From Nitrospirota bacterium (GTDB lineage: Bacteria > Nitrospirota > Thermodesulfovibrionia > Thermodesulfovibrionales > Dissulfurispiraceae), in contig JBFMHE010000026.1 of NCBI GenBank assembly GCA_040752355.1, positions 1-45,517 on the forward strand: a DNA stretch of 45,517 nucleotides, written 5' to 3'. Below are positions 17,438 to 23,568 of this stretch, in pieces. The notes beneath the pieces were generated by a model. The model ran no database searches. It was not told where the DNA came from and worked only from the letters and a program-made list of their open reading frames with translations. The stretch's first letter is position 1, and each line of letters starts with the position of its first letter. Both the position numbers and the translations under genes were made by a program.

Positions 17438-17622
17438 AGCGTCTAACAGAATGAGCAGAGGGAGTTGGACGAGGCACAGTATGTTCGTCTCATTCTCGGT
17501 CGATACGACCTCCGAGGTACCAGCTCGCTTCGTCATCCGTGACTTCGCTTCAGGCTGCTAAAACCGCTCACCTACTATGCCTCATCCGACTCCACACTCT
17601 TTCATTTCGTTAGAGGCTCTTA
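17434..17622. mobile_element. MITE-like inverted-repeat element, copy 2
   Basis: About 189 bases with terminal inverted repeats of about 45 bases (TTAGAGCGTCTAACAGAATG at the left; TAAGAGCCTCTAACGAAATG reading inward from the right). It lies exactly between two convergent genes, and both of their stop codons (17435 and 17620) are inside the repeat ends. GGCTCTTAG occurs at both borders. Relative to copy 1 it is inverted and diverged to roughly two thirds identity by eye in the middle. Confidence 0.7.
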
Positions 17623-18018
17623 GTTTGCGTTGTTTGGGACGATGTCGTTGATCGCTTCGCGCACGATCGCCCTGACGTTGCCGTCCTCGTCGTTTTCGGC
17701 AGCGCGGAGGAAGGGCAGGGCATCCGGGTGCCCGATGATATCGAGGAGATTGGCCCCGTCGCCGCGCACCGTAGGATTTCCGTCATTGAGGAGCCCCGCG
17801 ATTTCGGGGATGAGCCGGACGAGGGGCTCGGGTCTCTTCTTCGCCAGCTCCTCGACCAGGGCCGTTCCGCCGAGCCGCACCCTGAGCCGCTCATCCCGGA
17901 TCATATCGATGATGAAGGGATAGAGCGCCTCGTCATGGGTGAACATATCGACGATGTTCTCGAGAAACCCTTTCTCCATGTAATCGAGGAGCATAGCCCT
18001 CAGCTCGCTATTGTTCAT
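17620..18018 (-). CDS. Small HEAT-repeat protein
   Basis: 132 residues, all-helical in appearance, with repeated units of about 30 residues such as DERLRVRLGGTALVEELAKK, DGNPTVRGDGANLLDIIG and DEDGNVRAIVREAINDIV. These are HEAT/PBS-lyase-type repeats that usually mediate protein-protein contacts. No signal peptide or catalytic residues are seen. It begins 57 bases after the thioredoxin-reductase-like gene stop on the same strand and is probably co-transcribed with it. The last codon and stop are donated by the MITE-like repeat, so the C-terminus may have been altered by that insertion. Confidence 0.75.
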   Translation of the reverse strand: MNNSELRAMLLDYMEKGFLENIVDMFTHDEALYPFIIDMIRDERLRVRLGGTALVEELAKKRPEPLVRLIPEIAGLLNDGNPTVRGDGANLLDIIGHPDALPFLRAAENDEDGNVRAIVREAINDIVPNNAN

Positions 18019-18075
18019 TCTATTCGGCCTATTCCGCTCCGGCTCTCCGGTGCCCCGCGTCCCCGGCGCATCTCT

Positions 18076-19020
18076 TTAACCGTGCCAGTCGTATTTCCGC
18101 CGCTTCCTGTTGAAGACATGCTTCTCTGCCGAGAGCGCCGCGATGCATCCCTGTGCTGCGGCAATAACGACCTGCCGCACCTCCGTGCAGGTGACATCGC
18201 CGGCGCTGAAGACACCGGGGAGGGAGGTCTCGGCCATTTTAGTGGTGGCGAGGCATTCCTCCTCAGAGACTTCGATCGAACCCTGGAGGAAGTCGATGAT
18301 CGGTTTGCTGCCGTGGAGGTAGACGAAGACGCCGTCCAGCGCGAGCGTGCTCTCCGTGCCCTGCACATCACGCATCCGTATGCGCTCGACGAGCTCGGCT
18401 CCCTCGATAGCGGTCACCGTACGGCCAGTGATCATGGTGAGATTCTTTATCTGCAGAGTCGGGTTGTCGTCAGCTGCTTTAAGCTTCTGCGAGGGCGCGA
18501 TGAGGTAGACCGTCTCCGCGAACCGCGTCAGGAGCCCCGCCTCTTTCACCGCCTCCTCCGAGTCGCCGAGGACACAGACCGTCCTGCCGCGATAAAACGC
18601 CGCGTCGCAGATGGCGCAGTAGCTCACCCCGCGGCCGAGAAACTCCGCCTCGCCCTTGATCGTCGCTTTCCTTCCCATGGAGCCGGTGGCGATGATGACG
18701 GTCTTCCCCTGGTAGGTCTTATCCATGGTGAAGACCTCTTTCACCTCCCCCTCCAGAGAGACACCGATGACCTGCGCCTCGACATACTCGGCGCCGAACC
18801 CGGTCGCCTGGGTGCGGAAGATATCGAGCAGCTCTCTGCCCGAGACGGGCTTCGCGAGCCCCGGGTAGTTCTCTATCAGGCTCGCATAGGCGAGGGCGCC
18901 GGCAGTCGGCGATTTATCGAGGACCACCACCTTCATCTTCGCCCGGGCCGCATACTGGGCTGCGCTGAGACCGGCGGGCCCGCCGCCGATGATGACGACA
19001 TCGTATAATGAATCGGACAT
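18076..19020 (-). CDS. Thioredoxin-reductase-like flavoprotein with altered cofactor site
   Basis: 314 residues with the low-molecular-weight thioredoxin reductase layout. The FAD motif VVIIGGGPAGLSAAQYAAR is at the N-terminus, the redox pair Cys135-Cys138 is in YCAICDAAFY, a second nucleotide-binding motif GDSEEAVKEA is at about 152, and the FAD-binding SAGDVTCTEVRQ is near the C-terminus. The usual HRRxxxR segment that binds the 2'-phosphate of NADPH is replaced by IAPSQKLKAAD after VYL. NADPH use is therefore doubtful; NADH or ferredoxin are alternatives. CAGGAGGG precedes the ATG. The adjacent HEAT protein gene follows it. No thioredoxin gene is next to it. Confidence 0.85.
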   Translation of the reverse strand: MSDSLYDVVIIGGGPAGLSAAQYAARAKMKVVVLDKSPTAGALAYASLIENYPGLAKPVSGRELLDIFRTQATGFGAEYVEAQVIGVSLEGEVKEVFTMDKTYQGKTVIIATGSMGRKATIKGEAEFLGRGVSYCAICDAAFYRGRTVCVLGDSEEAVKEAGLLTRFAETVYLIAPSQKLKAADDNPTLQIKNLTMITGRTVTAIEGAELVERIRMRDVQGTESTLALDGVFVYLHGSKPIIDFLQGSIEVSEEECLATTKMAETSLPGVFSAGDVTCTEVRQVVIAAAQGCIAALSAEKHVFNRKRRKYDWHG

Positions 19021-19105
19021 ACACCCTCCTGGCGCAAAAAGGTAAGAAGACGGTTAGCTCTATTATAGCGTATGTCTTTGGGTTGTGTATGCGGGGTGAG
19101 CAGAT

Positions 19106-20167
19106 TCAGAAGGTCTTGAGGACGGTATAGTACGTATCCCGCTGCGCTGCCCTGAAGCCGGCGCTCTTTATCGCGGTGATGATATCGTCCTTCGAGACGC
19201 GGTAGCTCACGCCGGCGGCTCTCACGACATTCTCCTCGATCATGGTCGAGCCGAAGTCATTGGCGCCGAAACGGAGGGAGACCTGGGCGAGCTTCAATCC
19301 CTGTGTCACCCACGAGGCCTGGATATTGGCGATAGTGTCGAGATAGAGCCGCGACAGCGCAAGCACTCTCAGGTAATCGACTGCAGTGGCGGGCTTGATT
19401 GCCGGCTGCTGCCTGCTGGCTGCTGTTTGCTTGCTTAACTCAGTATTCCCCGGCTGGAACGACCATGGGATAAAGGCGGTGAAGCCGCCGGTCCTGTCCT
19501 GGAGGCTCCGTATCGCCTCGAGGTGTTCGATGATGTCTTCGGGCTCTTCAACGCTCCCGAACATCATGGTTGCGGTGGTCCGCATGCCGATGCGGTGCGC
19601 CTCTTCCATCACCCTCAGCCACTGGGATGATTTGATCTTCCTGGGGCTCAGTATCTCCCGCACCCTGTCCGAGAGCATCTCCGCTCCGCCGCCGGGGATG
19701 GAATCGAGGCCTGCCTGATTGAGCGTCACCAGCGTCTCTTTGACGGTAAGATGGTGCTTTTCCGCCAGGTAGGTGACCTCGGGAGGAGAAAACCCGTGGA
19801 CGTTTATCGTATAACGACTCTTGATAGCTTTCAGCAGGTCGAGATAATAGTCGAGCCCGAGGTCGGGATGGAGCCCGCCCTGGAGCAGTATCTGCGTGCC
19901 GCCGAGCGAGACGGTCTCGTCGATCTTCCTGAATATCTCATCATGCGAGAGGATGTACGCATCGGCGCTGCCGGCCTCGCGATAAAAGGCGCAGAAGGTG
20001 CATTTATTGATACAGACATTGGTGTAATTGATATTCCGGTCGACAATGAACGTGACGGTACCTTCGGGATGCACTTCCTTTCTGATGGCGTCAGCCTGTT
20101 CGCCGAGCTCGAGGAGATCGGCGTTTTGCAACAGATCCAGTGCGGTAGCTTTACTGATTCTGGTCAC
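19106..20167 (-). CDS. mqnC: Cyclic dehypoxanthine futalosine synthase (radical SAM)
   Basis: 353 residues. MqnC cyclises dehypoxanthine futalosine in menaquinone synthesis using a 4Fe-4S cluster and SAM. The cluster cysteines are Cys52, Cys56 and Cys59 in NVCINKCTFCAFYR; VDRNINYTN, GGTQILLQGGLHPDLGLDYY and SIPGGGAEMLSDRVRE are diagnostic. The start is a GTG one base after the stop of the RelE-like toxin gene, so translation is likely coupled to it, and the protein appears a few residues short at its N-terminus compared with usual MqnC. Between GNTEL and DYLRV there is an unusually long Gln/Ala-rich linker encoded by a CTGCTG-like stretch (about 19400-19435). Confidence 0.93.
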   Translation of the reverse strand: MTRISKATALDLLQNADLLELGEQADAIRKEVHPEGTVTFIVDRNINYTNVCINKCTFCAFYREAGSADAYILSHDEIFRKIDETVSLGGTQILLQGGLHPDLGLDYYLDLLKAIKSRYTINVHGFSPPEVTYLAEKHHLTVKETLVTLNQAGLDSIPGGGAEMLSDRVREILSPRKIKSSQWLRVMEEAHRIGMRTTATMMFGSVEEPEDIIEHLEAIRSLQDRTGGFTAFIPWSFQPGNTELSKQTAASRQQPAIKPATAVDYLRVLALSRLYLDTIANIQASWVTQGLKLAQVSLRFGANDFGSTMIEENVVRAAGVSYRVSKDDIITAIKSAGFRAAQRDTYYTVLKTF

Positions 20168-20168
20168 T

Positions 20169-20471
20169 CTATGACAATCGCCTTCGTAAGATCTCGTAGA
20201 AATTCTCTCTTTTCCCGATCATCACAACATGGACGACTCTTGCAGTTTCATCAATGAAATAAGCTATTCTGTAATCCACGTTGCTTTTCCTGAAGTGATA
20301 GCTGAAAACCCCTTCAAGGTCGCCGTATAATTTCTCACCTGAATAAGGGGCGTTGAGAATTTTATCCAGGTGGATGTTGTATACGTCTCTTGTGACAGGC
20401 TTGTCCAGCCGTTTTACGTCGCTCTTGACCCTGGGGTGATAGGCGTCTTTATACGGCATCCCTGAATACAT
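20169..20471 (-). CDS. RelE/ParE-superfamily toxin
   Basis: About 100 residues (96 if translation starts at the inner ATG at 20459). The pattern YHPRVKSDVKRLDKPV near the N-terminus, YGDLEGVFSYHFRKSNVDYRIAYFID in the middle and VVHVVMIGKRENFYEIL at the end matches RelE/StbE-like toxins, which inhibit translation by mRNA cleavage. It overlaps the upstream antitoxin gene by 11-23 bases, the normal arrangement of a type II module. The downstream gene mqnC begins one base after its stop. Whether it is active is not known. Confidence 0.85.
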   Translation of the reverse strand: MYSGMPYKDAYHPRVKSDVKRLDKPVTRDVYNIHLDKILNAPYSGEKLYGDLEGVFSYHFRKSNVDYRIAYFIDETARVVHVVMIGKRENFYEILRRRLS

Positions 20472-20646
20472 CCTCTCGCGTCAGGGACTTTACTTTCTTC
20501 GTTTTTATATCCTTGACCCGCTTTGCCATCTCCTTCGCCTCACCTGATAGCAAAAGAAGCAGCATCTCTCTATCGGTTTTGTTGAGCTTTTTTATGGACT
20601 GGGCGATATCTTCAACCTTTAATTCAACCATTACTCCGACACTCAT
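20449..20646 (-). CDS. Antitoxin-like small protein
   Basis: 65 residues, mostly helical and rich in Lys/Glu (VELKVEDIAQSIKKLNKTDRE, then KEMAKRVKDIKTKKVKSLTREDVF). Its position directly before and overlapping the RelE-like toxin gene identifies it as the likely antitoxin; the family could not be named with certainty. Its ATG overlaps the stop of the preceding small reading frame in an ATGA arrangement, so all three are probably translated together. Confidence 0.75.
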   Translation of the reverse strand: MSVGVMVELKVEDIAQSIKKLNKTDREMLLLLLSGEAKEMAKRVKDIKTKKVKSLTREDVFRDAV

Positions 20647-20827
20647 TGTACCCTCCTTCGCCTGAACGACCTTCCCTTGTCTTTTACCCTGCTTTCGGCG
20701 ATGTCGATTACATCCTCACGGTACTTCTTTTCCTTCAAGATCTCCGTCAGAAAAATATCCTGCTCTTTTCCAGGCAGTGTTCTGAATGCGGTCAAAAGAC
20801 CTCTGCTGTAGCTCCCTTAGCCTTCAT
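20643..20827 (-). pseudogene. Frameshifted antitoxin-like small gene at the head of the TA operon
   Basis: An ATG at 20827 sits seven bases after a strong AGGAGG, yet the frame (MKAKGATAEVF) stops at TGA after 11 codons. The -1 frame continues LTAFRTLPGKEQ and on for about 50 codons (…DIFLTEILKEKKYREDVIDIAES…), ending in a TGA that overlaps the next ATG. One extra T in the TTTT run just before the stop would restore a 62-residue protein resembling small helical antitoxin or TA-accessory proteins. It may be a real inactivation, a sequencing error in a homopolymer, or a slippery site. Confidence 0.6.
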
Positions 20828-20850
20828 ACCCGCCTCCTGTTTACTATGAT

Positions 20851-20880
20851 ATTGTAGCCCCTCATGCCCCACTTCGGCAA
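20851..20880 (-). promoter_or_regulatory. Promoter of the toxin-antitoxin operon
   Basis: On the minus strand TTGCCG (complement of 20875-20880) is followed after 18 bases by TACAAT (complement of 20851-20856), close to the sigma-70 consensus. The first start codon of the cassette (20827) is 23 bases downstream of the -10 box. Confidence 0.5.
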
Positions 20881-21007
20881 CAGGGGACCTTTATTAGTAA
20901 CGCCAGTAACGCCCTTTTAGCAAGACATACCGCCTCAGAAGGGAGAGGGATAAACTGTAACAAGAAGTGTTTTCCTTTAAGACACGCTCTTAGTTTCTGC
21001 CGCTTGC

Positions 21008-22081
21008 TTATGAACTGCTTTCGTACACCCTAACATGCCTGTAAAACGCATCCCGCTCCACCGGGACCTTTCCGGCCTTCCTTATGAGGTGGACGAGCTC
21101 CTCCCGCGTCATCCCCTCGCCGGTCATGGCGCCCGCCATGTGGGTGATTTTCTCTTCGATGATCGTGCCGTCGATGTCGTCGGCGCCGAAGAGGAGGGCG
21201 ACCTGGGATATCTTTTCGCCGAGCATGATCCAGTACGCCTTGATATGTTCGAAATTGTCGAGCACCAGCCGGCTCACGGCGATCGTTTTGAGGTCGTCGA
21301 TGCCCGAGGAGTAGAAGCCGCCTATTGCGGTGTTCTTCGGGTGGTAGGCCAGGGGTATGAACGCCTGGAACCCTCCGGTCCGATCCTGGAGCTCCCGCAA
21401 TCTCAAAAGATGGTCCACCCGGTCCTCGATGCTCTCCAGATGGCCGTAGAGCATGGTGGCGTTGGTCTTTATCCCCGCCCGGTGCGCGGCCTCCATCACC
21501 TCGAGCCATCGCTCGCCCGATATCTTTTCGGGGCAGAGCCTGTTTCGTATCCCTTCAGCGAAGATCTCGGCGCCGCCGCCGGGCATCAGCTCGAGACCGT
21601 GCTCTCTCAGCTTGCTGAGCGTCTCTTCGATGCCGAGACCGCTGATCTTCGCCATGTAGTCGATCTCGACGGCAGTGAACGCCTTAATCGCCAGCGAGGG
21701 ATGCCCGGCCTTTATGGCTGAAAGCATATCGAGGTAGAATGCGAAAGGCCGGTCGGGATGGAGCCCTCCCACGATATGGACTTCCGTTATGGGGTGCTGT
21801 CCGGCGGACGCGTCATCGACCTTCTCGAGGATTTCATCGAGCGTCAGCTCATACGCCCCGGGTTCTCCCTTCGAGCGGCTGAAAGCGCAGAATTTGCACC
21901 GGTTGATGCATACGTTCGTAGGATTGACATGCCGGTTGGCCACGAAATAGGCGTTCGCGCCGTTGTAGTGTTCTGCAAGGCGCGCTGCGCGTCTTCCTAC
22001 TGAGAAGAGGTCGTCGCTCTTGAACAGCGCGATCGCTTCCTCTCTGGACAGCCGTGCGCCTGCTGGTGCGGTATACGACAT
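21008..22081 (-). CDS. mqnE: Aminofutalosine synthase (radical SAM)
   Basis: 357 residues from the ATG at 22081. MqnE joins 3-enolpyruvylbenzoate and SAM to give 6-amino-6-deoxyfutalosine, an early step of the futalosine menaquinone route. The 4Fe-4S motif is Cys58, Cys62 and Cys65 in NVCINRCKFCAFSR. TEVHIVGGLHPDRPFAFYLDML, IKAFTAVEIDYMAK and MPGGGAEIFAEGIRNRLCPEKISGERW are specific to MqnE rather than MqnC. An upstream TTG start would place codons over a TATAAT at 22088-22093, so the ATG is preferred. A toxin-antitoxin cassette now separates it from mqnC on the same strand. Confidence 0.94.
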   Translation of the reverse strand: MSYTAPAGARLSREEAIALFKSDDLFSVGRRAARLAEHYNGANAYFVANRHVNPTNVCINRCKFCAFSRSKGEPGAYELTLDEILEKVDDASAGQHPITEVHIVGGLHPDRPFAFYLDMLSAIKAGHPSLAIKAFTAVEIDYMAKISGLGIEETLSKLREHGLELMPGGGAEIFAEGIRNRLCPEKISGERWLEVMEAAHRAGIKTNATMLYGHLESIEDRVDHLLRLRELQDRTGGFQAFIPLAYHPKNTAIGGFYSSGIDDLKTIAVSRLVLDNFEHIKAYWIMLGEKISQVALLFGADDIDGTIIEEKITHMAGAMTGEGMTREELVHLIRKAGKVPVERDAFYRHVRVYESSS

Positions 22082-22150
22082 CCTTTCATTATAAAACAAA
22101 GCGTCCGTCCATTTCTTTCGGGCGGCGCAGCCGCGCCCCTGTTTTCCGCA

Positions 22151-22181
22151 TTGACAATTCGAAAATCGGAATTGCTATAAT
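22151..22181 (+). promoter_or_regulatory. Sigma-70-type promoter of the pentahaem cytochrome gene
   Basis: TTGACA at 22151-22156 and TATAAT at 22176-22181 are both perfect consensus hexamers with a 19-base spacer. The GTG start codon at 22217 lies 36 bases downstream, with GAGGAGGAA in between. Confidence 0.65.
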
Positions 22182-22216
22182 TAAGCCGCAGTGCATCGTT
22201 GTCTGAGGAGGAAGCC

Positions 22217-23515
22217 GTGCGCAAGGCGACAGCGGTAATGATTGGTACAGGGCTCTTGGTTATTGCCGCAGCTGTCTTCGCGCGGACGTCGGAGTATTCG
22301 CCTTCATCGACCTGTCTCAACTGTCATCCCGCTATCTTCAAGCAGCATGAGGCCTCGGAACATGAGCGGTCGTTCACCAATCCCGTTTTTCAGGCCCACT
22401 ATTTCAAGGAGCTGCTCCCGAAGGCGGCTGACGATGAAGGGCTGGCAAAGGAGGCGGACGCCTGCACCGCCTGTCATGCCCCCCTTGCCTATCTCAAACA
22501 TAAAAAGCATGTCACCTCAATCGACCAGGTTGATCCGCGCATGTCGGGCGTTACCTGCGACTTCTGCCATGTCATTTCGGGCTATCGCGGGGAACAGCCC
22601 GGAAACGGCAACTTTATTGCAGCGCCGAGCGATATAAAGCTGGGCCCCTTTGCCATCGACACGACGTGGCACCGGGCGTATTCCGAGCTCCATACGAAAA
22701 GCGAGTTTTGCGCCATCTGTCATAATGCCGTCAACCGCCACGGCCTCGAGATAAAATCCACCTTTACGGAATGGAAAGACAGCGGGTATGCGCAGCAAGG
22801 CATCCAGTGCCAGGACTGCCATATGACGGTCCTCGGATTTCTGACCGGCGGCAAGGCGGTCTACGAGTCGGGCCCGGCAGCGGTCATGATCATGAACAGC
22901 CCCGCTGAAAGAGAGAGGATTTATACGCATCGGTTCCCCGGCGCGCACTCGCACTCACAGGTCTCCGGCGCTGTCACCCTCGACATCGGGGCCGGGCACG
23001 CGACCGCAGCTCCGGGCGATGAGATTGCGATAACGGTGAGCGTCGATAACTCGCGGACAGGGCACAAGTTTCCTTCGGGGAGTGCAGACCTGCGGCTCTT
23101 GTGGATGGAGGTCACCTCGTCCGTCGACGGCAGACCGGTACCCGTTGCCGTCGTCTCAGAGGCCGGTGATGGATATGCCGTAGCGGGCAAAGGGCCTTCT
23201 GATCGGGAGATCCTCGGGGATGATGTGCCGGAAGGGAGCCGCATGTACCGGGCGGTCTTCGCCGATAAGGAGGGAGCGCAGACCCTGTCATCGTACAATG
23301 CGCTGCGTGCTGTCTTCGATAACCGCCTCGGCGCCGGTGAAGTCAGGAAAGAGACCTATCGTATAAAGCTCCCGGCGGACGGCGGCACAATGCTTTCCAT
23401 AGCCGTTTCATTGAGATACCTCCCTTATCCCAGCTCTTTTGCAAAGCGGCTCGGGACCCCGAAGCCGGAGCCTGTCGAGGTCGCTGCAGCCAGGAAAGAT
23501 ATCCCCCTCCGCTGA
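22217..23515 (+). CDS. Pentahaem c-type cytochrome (cytochrome c554-like) with C-terminal beta domain
   Basis: 432 residues from a GTG that follows GAGGAGGAA at 22205-22213. A signal peptide covers about the first 22 residues. Five CXXCH motifs follow in the N-terminal half: CLNCH, CTACH, CDFCH, CAICH and CQDCH. Spacing and surrounding sequence (SEHERSFTNPVFQ, GVTCDFCHV, HTKSEFCAICHN, GIQCQDCHM) resemble the cytochrome c554 family. The C-terminal roughly 190 residues lack haem motifs and look like beta-sandwich sequence (GDEIAITVSVDNSRTGHKFPSG). Periplasmic or surface electron transfer is likely; the acceptor is unknown. It is a single gene divergent from mqnE. Confidence 0.87.
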   Translation: MRKATAVMIGTGLLVIAAAVFARTSEYSPSSTCLNCHPAIFKQHEASEHERSFTNPVFQAHYFKELLPKAADDEGLAKEADACTACHAPLAYLKHKKHVTSIDQVDPRMSGVTCDFCHVISGYRGEQPGNGNFIAAPSDIKLGPFAIDTTWHRAYSELHTKSEFCAICHNAVNRHGLEIKSTFTEWKDSGYAQQGIQCQDCHMTVLGFLTGGKAVYESGPAAVMIMNSPAERERIYTHRFPGAHSHSQVSGAVTLDIGAGHATAAPGDEIAITVSVDNSRTGHKFPSGSADLRLLWMEVTSSVDGRPVPVAVVSEAGDGYAVAGKGPSDREILGDDVPEGSRMYRAVFADKEGAQTLSSYNALRAVFDNRLGAGEVRKETYRIKLPADGGTMLSIAVSLRYLPYPSSFAKRLGTPKPEPVEVAAARKDIPLR

Positions 23516-23568
23516 CCCGCCGCACACCCCTGTTTTGCACGCAGTTGTTAAAATGGTAAACTATAGAG

